DNA of 64,000 nt from Shinella sp032095155 (lineage in GTDB: Bacteria > Pseudomonadota > Alphaproteobacteria > Rhizobiales > Rhizobiaceae), in NCBI RefSeq assembly GCF_049199905.1, contig NZ_JBLZPK010000034.1:124001-188000 (forward strand). Direction: 5' to 3'. The translations under genes and the position numbers were made by a program. This document shows positions 25,635 to 33,809 of this stretch, piece by piece. A model generated the notes under the pieces. It saw nothing but the letters and a program-made list of their open reading frames with translations. It was not told the origin of the DNA and did not search any database. Each line of letters starts with the position of its first letter. Positions within the stretch are counted from its first letter, which is position 1.

Positions 25635-25658
25635 GGCAGGGGCTCGAAAGCCCCTGCC
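25635..25658 (-). terminator. Intercistronic hairpin between the cytochrome and OmpA genes
   Basis: A perfect 9-bp GC-rich stem (GGCAGGGGC / GCCCCTGCC) with a 6-base loop lies 8 bases after the cytochrome stop and 19 bases before the OmpA start. No T-run follows on the minus strand. It could be a partial terminator or a 3'-end stabiliser that lowers downstream expression relative to the cytochrome. Confidence 0.5.
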
Positions 25659-25665
25659 CTTGTCG

Positions 25666-28600
25666 TCATTTGATTTCGAACGTCACCATCTGGAGGCCGC
25701 TCGCGCCGTTGTCCTGCTCGGCCTGCTTGGCAAGGTTGACGGCGATACCTTTGGTCGCTGGCAGCTTTGAGCCAGCCACCAGCTGCCTGGCCTTCTCTAC
25801 CGTCATCTTCTGGTCGCCAAGCCCGCCAATGCGGCAGAAGGCAATCATCGTTTCGCCCGGCGAGGGCGAATCGAAGGTCAGGTTACCAGAACCCGGCTGC
25901 GGAATAAGACGGCTTTCGCCTTCATTCAGCGTGGTATTGCCGATCATCACATCCGGGATGATTTCGACATTGCCGGTATCCTCGACATACATCACCTGAA
26001 GCTCGCAGCTATGGTTGGTGCTGAGCTCGAAGCTGAGGTAATCGCCGACCTTCGCCGATGTGCTGGGCACCTTGAGCGCCAGCTTCACCTTTTCAGCCTG
26101 TGCCTTGTCTTCCTGCTTGTAGGCGGGAACGACATAGGCCGTGTTGGTCTGGGTCTGGGTGGCATACTGCTCCGTATTGGCCACCTGCCCTTCGGTCGAT
26201 TGCGGCTGCTGATAGGCCGTGTTGTCGACCTTCTGTTCCTGCTTCTGCTCCGGCTGCTGGTACTGGGTGTTGTTTGCCGTGTTCGCGGCGCCCTCTTCCG
26301 GATTGACGCCGCGCTTCAGCGGATCGAGCTGCACAAGCGGCTGCAACATGAAGGCATACTGCTCCTCGACCTCATTGCGCGGTATCGTGGCGCCGGCTTC
26401 CAGCGTCGCCACCCAGTCGAGGCCGATGCGCAGGGCGTCGACATCGGTCAGGCGGCGGATGTCGGAGGAGAACTCCTCCGGCGTCATGTCGAATTCGGCC
26501 GCCAGCTGCTCGAAGTTCAGCTCGTCCTCGTACTGGTCGGCGAAGTAGGTGAATATCTCTGCACCGCCCGGCGCCTTGAGGCCCGTCTTGCCGCCGCCGG
26601 ATGTCGGTTCGGTGATGCCAAGGCGATCGAGCGCGCTGACGAAACGGTCCGTGTCGCGCTTATAGACCTCGTTCAGCTCCTCCTGCGGCACATAGACCGC
26701 GAGCAGCTCGTCCTGCTGGTCCTTGGAGAACAGCGTGGAAGTCTCGATATGCTCGCGCAGCTGGTCGCGCTTGGACAGGATGCCGTCAAAATGGCAGTCG
26801 AAGCACGAGCGGGCATTGATGATCTCGACGCCCTTGCCGATCGGCCGCTTGCGGAAGGAGACGATCGTCGTCGGGCCGACATTGAGCTGATCGCCCTTGT
26901 TGGTCGACAGATAGTAGCCCTGCATGCCGTTCGGGAGCGAGAAGATCATTTCGCCGCCGTCATGTTCGAAGGGCAGCAGCCCGGCTTTCAGCTGCACACC
27001 ATCCGGGCCGGCCGGGAAGCGCTTCAGCACCTGGCGACCGAGATCGCCGGCAAAGTCGTAAGACTTCCAGTAATAACCGCCGAATGGCATGTCGTGGCGT
27101 TCCAGCATGCGGTTGTGGTCGGACACGCCGGAGGAACCATCGGCAAAACCGGCGCGCACGATGCGGCGGCGTTCGATGTTCTGGTTGACGTTGACCCCGA
27201 AGCGATGTTCGAGCTCGCTGATATTGGTCGGCAGCTTCATGAGGCGGTTATAGACCTTCGGCCGGGCGCCGTTGCTCATGAACCAGTCGACACGCATGAT
27301 GGGCAGCGTCGTCTGCGTCGCCTTGGCAAGGGCGTGCAGCGTCGCGTTGCTCGCCGGATCGACGCCGTAGAAATACTCGTTGATCAGGAAGTCATAGTCT
27401 TCCTGGCTCCATTCGAGGTCGCGCAGATCGACGCGGACGAGCAGGCCATCCGAACCCTCGACTTCCTCGGGAAGCACAAGTTCCGGACCGTAGGACAGCG
27501 AGTTGATGAGTTTCTTGAAGCCGCCAGCCAGAACCTTCATGCGCTTCAGGAAGGTTTCGTGCGTCTCACAGCTCATCATGCCGTTATATTGGTCGCGATA
27601 GCTGAAATAGCGCATGAAGGGCTGGTCGTGTTCATCGACCTTTGAGATGTCCTGCAACGCAAGATCGACGAAATCGAGATATTTCAGCATCGGCCGCGAG
27701 CGCTTGACCTGGGTCGCCGACACCGCCGTCGGAATGGCCGACTGGCTGAGCGAGTTGATCCAGTTGGCAAGGCCCTGCACTTCGGCATCATCGGGACGCT
27801 TGCCGAGCGGCATGCGGCCGCTGGTGACGCTGGTATAGAGCAGCGACTTGGAGGCATCGCCTGGTGTTACGAAAGCCGGATTGGCGGCAATCGAAGCGAG
27901 ATCGCCAGACGGGAACGAGCCTTGCGAGCTTTCCCCCGGACCATGGCAGTTGCGGCAATATTTGCCGATGAAAGCATCGGCCGCAGACGCGAATTCCGCG
28001 CTGCCGCCACCGGCGGTGAGTGCGCTTTCGGCGGTTGCCTCGCTGCAGACGGGCGCGGTGCTGGTTTCGACCGGCGTCACCTTCACCTCGCGGTCGGCGA
28101 GGAAGGCGTACATGGCCTGCTTGTCTTCGTCAGACAGCGCCGAAAGGCCCTGCGCGATGCGGCGCATGACCGGATCGGACAGCGGCGAACCGGAAAGCTT
28201 CTTGCCTTCCTCGATCAGGCCCTTGGTGAACACTTCATGCGAGGCAAGGCCGCCCATGCGGGCCTTGGTGATATCGGGCGCGACGGCACCGGTCAGGCCT
28301 TTTTCACCCTCGTAGGCACGGGTGAGATCGAGACCGTAAGTCGTGGTGCGCGGGGTGTGGCAATCGCCGCAGCCGCCGACGTTCTCGACCAGGTAGCGGC
28401 CGCGCTCCATCTGGGTCTCTTCGCGCGGCTGGTAGGCCTGCACGACGAAGTGGCTGCGCTTCCAGAGCGTGATCGTGGTCTGGCGGCTGAAGGGGAACGC
28501 GATCTCGTGTTCCTTAGAAGCCGCATCCGACTGCGGCAGCGTGTCGATATAGGCTTTGATGTCGAGCACGTCTTCAGGCTTCATCCCGCCGTAGGACGTG

Positions 28601-28983
28601 TAGGGCATGACCGGATAGAGATTGTCGCCATCCTTCTTGAGGCCGACCATCACGGCGTTGAGGAAGTCCGCATTGGACCAGCCGCCGATGCCGTTCGGAT
28701 GGGCGGAAATGTTCGGCGCGAAGAATTTGCCGATCGCCGTCTGCATTTCCATGCCGCCCGAGAGCAGTTCCGTATTGTCGCCGGAACCGTGGCAGGCGCC
28801 GCAGCCGGCCGCACCGAACAGGACCTTGCCGTTATCGACATTCGCCTTGTAGGTGCCGAAGGCATCCGGTGCGAACTGATCGATGGCAAAGGCGCCGGCG
28901 GGACAGAAAACCGCGAGCATCAGACCGAGGGCGGCGGCAAGGCGGCTGACCGGCCGCAGAAGTGATGTGTTGAACACGCGCAT
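25666..28983 (-). CDS. Large exported c-type cytochrome with four CXXCH motifs, Gln-rich linker and DUF4384-like domain
   Basis: This 1105-aa protein has a signal peptide ending near residue 33 (GAFA). Covalent haem motifs are at 61-65 (CGACH), 205-209 (CGDCH), 343-347 (CRNCH) and 727-731 (CFDCH). The first three sit in cytochrome-c-like modules with downstream Met-containing loops (GRMPLGKRPDD after the third). Residues ~430-720 form an unrecognised domain (GGYYWKSYDFAGD, HDGGEMIFSLPNGMQGYYL). From memory, uncharacterised planctomycete cytochromes contain a similar segment; not verified. A Gln-rich linker (~906-953) leads to a DUF4384-like domain (~968-1105). The ATG at 28983 has AAGGGA 7 bases upstream; TTG at 29004 is an unlikely alternative. 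It is the first gene of the caspase operon and should be periplasmic. Confidence 0.88.
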   Translation of the reverse strand: MRVFNTSLLRPVSRLAAALGLMLAVFCPAGAFAIDQFAPDAFGTYKANVDNGKVLFGAAGCGACHGSGDNTELLSGGMEMQTAIGKFFAPNISAHPNGIGGWSNADFLNAVMVGLKKDGDNLYPVMPYTSYGGMKPEDVLDIKAYIDTLPQSDAASKEHEIAFPFSRQTTITLWKRSHFVVQAYQPREETQMERGRYLVENVGGCGDCHTPRTTTYGLDLTRAYEGEKGLTGAVAPDITKARMGGLASHEVFTKGLIEEGKKLSGSPLSDPVMRRIAQGLSALSDEDKQAMYAFLADREVKVTPVETSTAPVCSEATAESALTAGGGSAEFASAADAFIGKYCRNCHGPGESSQGSFPSGDLASIAANPAFVTPGDASKSLLYTSVTSGRMPLGKRPDDAEVQGLANWINSLSQSAIPTAVSATQVKRSRPMLKYLDFVDLALQDISKVDEHDQPFMRYFSYRDQYNGMMSCETHETFLKRMKVLAGGFKKLINSLSYGPELVLPEEVEGSDGLLVRVDLRDLEWSQEDYDFLINEYFYGVDPASNATLHALAKATQTTLPIMRVDWFMSNGARPKVYNRLMKLPTNISELEHRFGVNVNQNIERRRIVRAGFADGSSGVSDHNRMLERHDMPFGGYYWKSYDFAGDLGRQVLKRFPAGPDGVQLKAGLLPFEHDGGEMIFSLPNGMQGYYLSTNKGDQLNVGPTTIVSFRKRPIGKGVEIINARSCFDCHFDGILSKRDQLREHIETSTLFSKDQQDELLAVYVPQEELNEVYKRDTDRFVSALDRLGITEPTSGGGKTGLKAPGGAEIFTYFADQYEDELNFEQLAAEFDMTPEEFSSDIRRLTDVDALRIGLDWVATLEAGATIPRNEVEEQYAFMLQPLVQLDPLKRGVNPEEGAANTANNTQYQQPEQKQEQKVDNTAYQQPQSTEGQVANTEQYATQTQTNTAYVVPAYKQEDKAQAEKVKLALKVPSTSAKVGDYLSFELSTNHSCELQVMYVEDTGNVEIIPDVMIGNTTLNEGESRLIPQPGSGNLTFDSPSPGETMIAFCRIGGLGDQKMTVEKARQLVAGSKLPATKGIAVNLAKQAEQDNGASGLQMVTFEIK

Positions 28984-29087
28984 GGCTTGTTCCCTTCGCT
29001 CCAAGAGGCCGGCGAGCCGGCTGGAAATTCAAACTGTCTCAACAATTCCGGATGCAAAACAACTTCGCAGTTTCTTCGGGAACTGTC

Positions 29088-30401
29088 CTATCGAAACTCG
29101 AAACGCTCGAACTCGACGCGCCGCGGCGGCTTGCCGAGTTCTCTCAAACCCTTCTCGATCGCCAGCCGCAAGGGCGGCGGGCCGCAGAACCACAGGTCGG
29201 CCTCGGCCGGGTTTATGCTGGTGCCGGAAACGAGCTTCGATGCATCGAAGCGTCCGTCGGTCGCCGAATTGTGCAGCACGAAGCTGAAGTTGCCGAGTTT
29301 TTCCGCCTGCGCTCGGAACGTGTCGAGGCCGATCGCCTCCGCCCCGTCGCGCACACAGTAGATCATGTGGATGTCCTGCCCCTCATCGCCTTTCAGCCGG
29401 CTCGCCATGGCAAGAAACGGCGTGACGCCAATGCCGCCGGCAAGCCAGATCTGCTTCTTGCCGCCGCGCTTGTGATTGAAATGCCCGTAGCCGCCCTCAA
29501 GCGTCAGCGCATCGCCGACCGCCACGCCCTCGCGCAACGCCTTGGTATAGTCGCCGAGCGGCTTGATCGCGAAACGCACCGAGCCGTCTTCGTCTATGCC
29601 GGCAATGGTGAAGGGATGCGGCTCGCGCAGACCCGATTTGTTGACCCGGAAGAAGCCGAACTGGCCTGGCATCGCACGCAGCTTGCCATTGATGGGACGC
29701 GCCGAAATGATCGTCGCGCCATCGTGTTTTTCGACATGGACCACCTCGTAGCGCCGCGTGCGCAGCCACGGCAGGAGCTGCGTATAGGCATAGCTGACGA
29801 TGCCGATCAGCGCGAAGATGTTGAGATAGGTCGCGAGGAATGCCGTACCGTCATAGGGGCGCTTGATGAACATCTGGTGGAAGGCGACCAGCACGAAAAG
29901 CAGGCCGATGAAGCGATGCGTGATGCGCCAGTACTGATAGGGAATCTGGAAACGCGTTTTCGGAATGATTTTCACGAGGCTGAAAATGAGCAGGAAGACG
30001 AAGCCGTAGAAGGCCCACTCCCCCGCCGTCTTGGCAAGCACGTTGAGGCCGCTCGTCACCGACAATCCCTGGAAATCGGGCGCGATGAAATAGTGGAACA
30101 GGATAAGACAGAGCACCGCGATACCGATCTTGCGGTGGAACTGGTAGATGCGGTCAAGCCCGCCGAAAAGCTTCTCGACGAAGGGCGGGCGCGTCGCCAT
30201 GAACTGGGCGATCGCCATCGCGACGAAGGCCATGGACGAGGCCATCAGGGAAAAGGTCGTCCCCGCATTTGTATGGCTGACGGCCGGCACGGCCAGAAGA
30301 CCGGCGAAGACGATCAGAAGTGTCGCGACGATAGAACCCGCAGTCAACGTATGCCCCCACAATGCAAACTGGACGGTCCGAATGTCAGGGCATGCTGGCA
30401 A
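29088..30401 (-). CDS. Ferric-reductase-like membrane flavocytochrome
   Basis: This 437-aa protein has about six membrane helices (residues ~10-215) with paired histidines suited to b-haem ligation (QFHRKIGI, LILFHYFIAP, RITHRFIG, LVAFHQMF). A cytosolic FAD/NAD(P)H module follows: flavin motif HPFTIAG near residue 268, nucleotide motif GGIGVTPFLAMASR near residue 325, and C-terminal LWFCGPPPLR. It should move electrons from NAD(P)H across the inner membrane. The start is uncertain: TTG at 30401 gives this length, and another TTG about 16 codons further in has a better GGGGG site. It lies 104 bases upstream of the cytochrome operon on the same strand and could feed it. Confidence 0.88.
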   Translation of the reverse strand: MPACPDIRTVQFALWGHTLTAGSIVATLLIVFAGLLAVPAVSHTNAGTTFSLMASSMAFVAMAIAQFMATRPPFVEKLFGGLDRIYQFHRKIGIAVLCLILFHYFIAPDFQGLSVTSGLNVLAKTAGEWAFYGFVFLLIFSLVKIIPKTRFQIPYQYWRITHRFIGLLFVLVAFHQMFIKRPYDGTAFLATYLNIFALIGIVSYAYTQLLPWLRTRRYEVVHVEKHDGATIISARPINGKLRAMPGQFGFFRVNKSGLREPHPFTIAGIDEDGSVRFAIKPLGDYTKALREGVAVGDALTLEGGYGHFNHKRGGKKQIWLAGGIGVTPFLAMASRLKGDEGQDIHMIYCVRDGAEAIGLDTFRAQAEKLGNFSFVLHNSATDGRFDASKLVSGTSINPAEADLWFCGPPPLRLAIEKGLRELGKPPRRVEFERFEFR

Positions 30402-30572
30402 GGCCCATGACGTTCGTCAACCGCAATCCTCCTATCGACGGGTGGGCTGACGGCTTTATTCGGGTGTATCTGCGGAGGGGCGATGACGAGGCTGGCGGCG
30501 TCGCCAGAGATCGCTAAAATGACAATGGAATAAGACAGATAATGCCGGACTTATATTGCGTCCGGGCAATAC

Positions 30573-30842
30573 TCAGTCGTACAGACGCTTGATGTCCTCG
30601 CGGGCCTTATCGGCGAGCGGATGATCCGGATGCCGGGCAATGAAAAGCTCCAACCCTTCGCGGGTGCCGCGATTTTTCAGCCGCGTATATTCAGATTCGA
30701 TAATTTTTTCCGGATCGCCTGGCTTCTGCATGACTACGCGCGTGACCGTTTCGTGTTCTGCGGCTGGCACCCTCAACGGGCTCGTCCAGCCAGCGACGTT
30801 AAGACCCGTAACATATAGCGCCAAAAAAATCCCGAATAGCAT
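30573..30842 (-). CDS. Small membrane-anchored protein of unknown function (89 aa)
   Basis: This 89-aa protein has one N-terminal hydrophobic segment (LFGIFLALYVTGLNVAG, residues 2-18) acting as an anchor or uncleaved signal. A polar, probably periplasmic part ends in EGLELFIARHPDHPLADKAREDIKRL, which resembles the helical repeats of TPR-like proteins. No family is recognised. GAGAT lies 4 bases before the ATG, a moderate site. It stands 171 bases upstream of the ferric-reductase-like gene on the same strand and is divergent from the serralysin gene. Confidence 0.6.
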   Translation of the reverse strand: MLFGIFLALYVTGLNVAGWTSPLRVPAAEHETVTRVVMQKPGDPEKIIESEYTRLKNRGTREGLELFIARHPDHPLADKAREDIKRLYD

Positions 30843-30958
30843 GATGATCTCGCGCGTCTTTAGATCGGCTAATATGATATTGTATCGACACTAAGGCCTT
30901 TTTGGGAAGCCCTGCCGATTCTGAAAGCAGGCCCCTATCATTTCTTCTGGAGGGAAAC

Positions 30959-32875
30959 ATGTCGGGTTCTGCAACAACCACAAAAACCGTCGATGCAAGC
31001 GGGTCGATCTTCGTCGATTCAGTTCTTGTCGGGACAGGCTGGAGCACTTCTACAGTTACATACGCCTTTCCGACGCAGGTCTCGGACTATAGCTATTCGA
31101 AATACGATAGCGGGTTCAATACAGTTACGACACAACAGAAAAATGCCGCCCTCTTTGCAATGGAAAAATCCTTTGGAGGGGCCGCCAACGATGGCTTCTC
31201 CGTCGAAGGATTTACCAATCTCAATTTTACCCAGGGCAATTCGACAAATGCGACGTTCCGTTTTGCCGAGTCCAGCGTTCCAGATACGGCAGAAGTAGCA
31301 GATTTTCCGGCCAGTTTGATTACGTCCGATACCGCAGACGATGGCGATATCTGGTTTGGAACGGCCTATGTGGGCACCATCAACGACATGCGCAAGCCCG
31401 TTGCCGGCAACTATGCCTGGCACACGCTGATCCACGAATTAGGACACGCGCTTGGACTGAAGCATGCGCAAGAAGATCTTGTTTATGGCAAAATGCCAGA
31501 CGCAACCAACAGCGTCGAATTCACAGTGATGAGCTATCGAAGCTTCATTGGTGACACAGTTGGCGGTTACGACTACGGTGAATTCGACGCGCCGCAGACA
31601 TTCATGATGGCGGATATCGCGGCTCTCCAGCATATGTACGGCGCGGATTATTCCACCAATTCCGGCGCGACCGTCTACAAATGGACCCCCGGCAACGGAA
31701 AGACCCTGGTCAACGGCGAGGTTGCCATCGCCCCCGGCGCGAATCGCATTTTTGCAACGGTCTGGGACGGCGGCGGCAACGATACCTATGATCTCAGCGC
31801 CTACACCACGAAACTGAACATCGATCTTCGTCCGGGAAAATATTCCGTTTTCAGTGCCACCCAACTTGCCGATCTCGGTGGTGGCCCGAACGATGGCTTT
31901 GCACGAGGCAATATTTTCAACGCCCTGCTCTTCAAAGGCGATCTTCGCTCGCTCATAGAGAACGCCATAGGCGGCAGCGGAAGCGATACGATCCGCGGCA
32001 ACCAGGGCGTCAATACCCTTTCGGGCAATGGCGGGGCCGACATGCTCTTTGGTCTCGATGGCAACGACACGCTCAACGGCGGAGCCGGCGGTGATACGCT
32101 CGATGGCGGCAATGGCAACGACACCCTGCGCGGCGGTTCGGGCGCCGATATCCTGAAAGGCGGAGCCGGGACTGATACGGCCTCGTATTCGGACGCGACA
32201 AAGGCTGTTGTCGCCAGCCTCATCAAGCCTACGGACAATAAAAATGATGCTGCGGGAGATACTTACTCATCCATTGAAAATCTGACCGGCAGTAAATTCG
32301 CCGACAAGCTATTTGGCAATTCCGCAGGCAATACCCTCAACGGCGGCGGCGGTGCCGATACGCTCAACGGCGGTGCCGGCAACGATACGCTGAACGGCGG
32401 CGCAGGCGGCGACAAACTCATCGGGGGCACCGGCGTCGATACCGCGACCTATGTGAATGCCACGTCCGGTGTTGTCGCCAACCTTGCAAAAGCCAGCGTC
32501 AATACAAAGGAGGCACAGGGCGATACCTATTCCGGCATCGAAAACCTCTTCGGCAGTGCCTTCGCCGACAAGCTGACCGGCAACACCGGAGAAAATAAGC
32601 TCACCGGCTACAAGGGTAACGATACGCTCACCGGCGGCAGCGGGGCGGACATTTTCGTCTTCGCCGCAGGCTATGGCAAGGACACGATCACCGACTTCAA
32701 GAACAATGAAGACAACATCGATGTCCAGTCCTACAATTTCTCGTCGGTAAGCTCAGTTCTCAGCAAGGCCGTGCAGGTCGGCGACGATGTCGAAATTCGC
32801 CTGACCAGTGCGGACGTGATCATCCTGAAGCACTTCACCAAGGCGAGCCTGGACGCCAGCGACTTCATTCTCTGA
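30959..32875 (+). CDS. Serralysin-type RTX zinc metalloprotease (peptidase M10), type I secreted
   Basis: This 638-aa protein has a metzincin catalytic domain in its N-terminal ~230 residues. The zinc motif is HELGHALGLKH (His159, Glu160, His163, His169), followed by the Met-turn VMSY (Met191, Tyr193) and the serralysin block QTFMMADIAALQHMYG. From about residue 340, nonapeptide GGxGxD repeats form calcium-binding RTX beta-rolls in at least three clusters. The C-terminus ends in hydrophobic residues (DASDFIL), like T1SS signals. There is no Sec signal. GGAGGG precedes the ATG at 30959. No T1SS or inhibitor gene is adjacent, so it must use a transporter encoded elsewhere. The first part is visibly less GC-rich than its neighbours, which hints at transfer. 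Confidence 0.93.
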   Translation: MSGSATTTKTVDASGSIFVDSVLVGTGWSTSTVTYAFPTQVSDYSYSKYDSGFNTVTTQQKNAALFAMEKSFGGAANDGFSVEGFTNLNFTQGNSTNATFRFAESSVPDTAEVADFPASLITSDTADDGDIWFGTAYVGTINDMRKPVAGNYAWHTLIHELGHALGLKHAQEDLVYGKMPDATNSVEFTVMSYRSFIGDTVGGYDYGEFDAPQTFMMADIAALQHMYGADYSTNSGATVYKWTPGNGKTLVNGEVAIAPGANRIFATVWDGGGNDTYDLSAYTTKLNIDLRPGKYSVFSATQLADLGGGPNDGFARGNIFNALLFKGDLRSLIENAIGGSGSDTIRGNQGVNTLSGNGGADMLFGLDGNDTLNGGAGGDTLDGGNGNDTLRGGSGADILKGGAGTDTASYSDATKAVVASLIKPTDNKNDAAGDTYSSIENLTGSKFADKLFGNSAGNTLNGGGGADTLNGGAGNDTLNGGAGGDKLIGGTGVDTATYVNATSGVVANLAKASVNTKEAQGDTYSGIENLFGSAFADKLTGNTGENKLTGYKGNDTLTGGSGADIFVFAAGYGKDTITDFKNNEDNIDVQSYNFSSVSSVLSKAVQVGDDVEIRLTSADVIILKHFTKASLDASDFIL

Positions 32876-32896
32876 AAACAGAACAGAGCCAAGACG

Positions 32897-32926
32897 AAGG
32901 CCGGGAGAGATCCCGGCTTTTTGTTT
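32897..32926 (+). terminator. Terminator of the serralysin gene
   Basis: AAGGCCGGGA pairs with TCCCGGCTTT around a GAGA tetraloop, followed by TTG TTTT. It begins 22 bases after the stop codon. Confidence 0.85.
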
Positions 32927-32984
32927 TGCCGAAAGGGTGCCGCGAATTCCAGGCGGGGCTTCCTGCCTGCGTCTCGGGTCACCC

Positions 32985-32994
32985 TGATATATCA
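32985..32994. promoter_or_regulatory. GntR operator palindrome, copy 1
   Basis: TGATATATCA is a perfect 10-bp palindrome, repeated identically 46 bases downstream. It lies 61 bases before the GntR start. Short perfect palindromes of this kind are typical GntR/FCD operators. Confidence 0.6.
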
Positions 32995-33030
32995 GAAGAT
33001 TTGCCATTCCAAGCGCGACATGCGACCACG

Positions 33031-33040
33031 TGATATATCA
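33031..33040. promoter_or_regulatory. GntR operator palindrome, copy 2
   Basis: This is an identical TGATATATCA palindrome 14 bases before the GntR ATG, overlapping the expected transcription start or leader. With copy 1 it brackets the promoter region, suggesting co-operative autorepression. Confidence 0.6.
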
Positions 33041-33054
33041 ATGGGAATCGCGGA

Positions 33055-33675
33055 ATGACGGAAACGGCGGCCTCGCAGGCCCACCTCGCCTATCTCGCCC
33101 TCGAAGGCCTTGTCGTCACGCTCAAGCTGAAACCCGGTTCGCTCGTCACCGAGCGGCAGTTGATCGATCTGGCCGGGCATGGCCGCACGCCGGTGCGTGA
33201 AGCCATCCAGAAACTCGAATGGCAGGGATTGATTGCGGTGCGGCCGCGCGCGGGGCTGCAGATCACGGCAATTCGGGCGGAGGATCACATCCAGGTGATG
33301 GCTACGCGCCGGCAGCTCGAGCCGCTGGCCGCCGATCTCGTCGCCCGGCATGCCAGCGAGGAACATCGCGAACGGCTTGTCGAATGCGCGCAGACCATGA
33401 CTGCCTGCTCGATCCGCTCCGATCTCGAAGGCTTTCTCGCCGCCGACAAGGTGTTTGACGAAATCCTCGAGGAAGCCTGCCCGAATCGCTTCCTGACGGG
33501 CGCGCTCGCGCCTTTGCAGACCCACGCCCGCCGCCTCTGGTTCGCCCGCGCCGACAACAGGCACATGGACCGTTCGGTGGATCTCCACGTCAAGGTCATC
33601 CGTGCCATCCGCAACGGTGACGGTCAGGCGGCATCGGAGGCGATGACCGACCTGCTCGACTATCTCTCGGCCTGA
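33055..33675 (+). CDS. GntR-family transcription regulator (FCD subfamily)
   Basis: This 206-aa regulator has an N-terminal winged helix (LVTERQLIDLAGHGRTPVREAIQKLEWQGL, residues ~33-62; the recognition helix starts at TPVREA). An all-helical FCD effector domain follows (FDEILEEAC, DLHVKVIRAI, with conserved Asp/His metal positions). The length is slightly short for the family. Two identical TGATATATCA palindromes stand just upstream and are probably its own operators. Its targets are not in the window as far as visible, since the neighbouring serralysin gene ends upstream; a gap of unknown bases follows downstream. Confidence 0.9.
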   Translation: MTETAASQAHLAYLALEGLVVTLKLKPGSLVTERQLIDLAGHGRTPVREAIQKLEWQGLIAVRPRAGLQITAIRAEDHIQVMATRRQLEPLAADLVARHASEEHRERLVECAQTMTACSIRSDLEGFLAADKVFDEILEEACPNRFLTGALAPLQTHARRLWFARADNRHMDRSVDLHVKVIRAIRNGDGQAASEAMTDLLDYLSA

Positions 33676-33686
33676 AACAGAAAGGG

Positions 33687-33784
33687 NNNNNNNNNNNNNN
33701 NNNNNNNNNNNNNNNNNNNNNNNNNNNNNNNNNNNNNNNNNNNNNNNNNNNNNNNNNNNNNNNNNNNNNNNNNNNNNNNNNNNN
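33687..33784. other. Assembly gap (98 N)
   Basis: Ninety-eight undetermined bases lie in the short intergenic space between the convergent GntR and fpr genes. The true length and content are unknown; a terminator or a short repeat that stopped assembly is likely. Both flanking genes are complete. Confidence 0.99.
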
Positions 33785-33809
33785 CTTTTCTTAAAATTAT
33801 GGACGTCGA

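Noticed and set aside
26011..27645. Plus-strand open frame opposite the large cytochrome
   Set aside because: Low-complexity Leu/Val/Asp/Arg composition from codon bias of the real gene; no start signal.
31980..32660. Short tandem DNA repeats that could suggest a CRISPR or VNTR
   Set aside because: They are degenerate codons for the GGxGxD nonapeptides of the RTX domain, in frame with the protease; there are no spacers.
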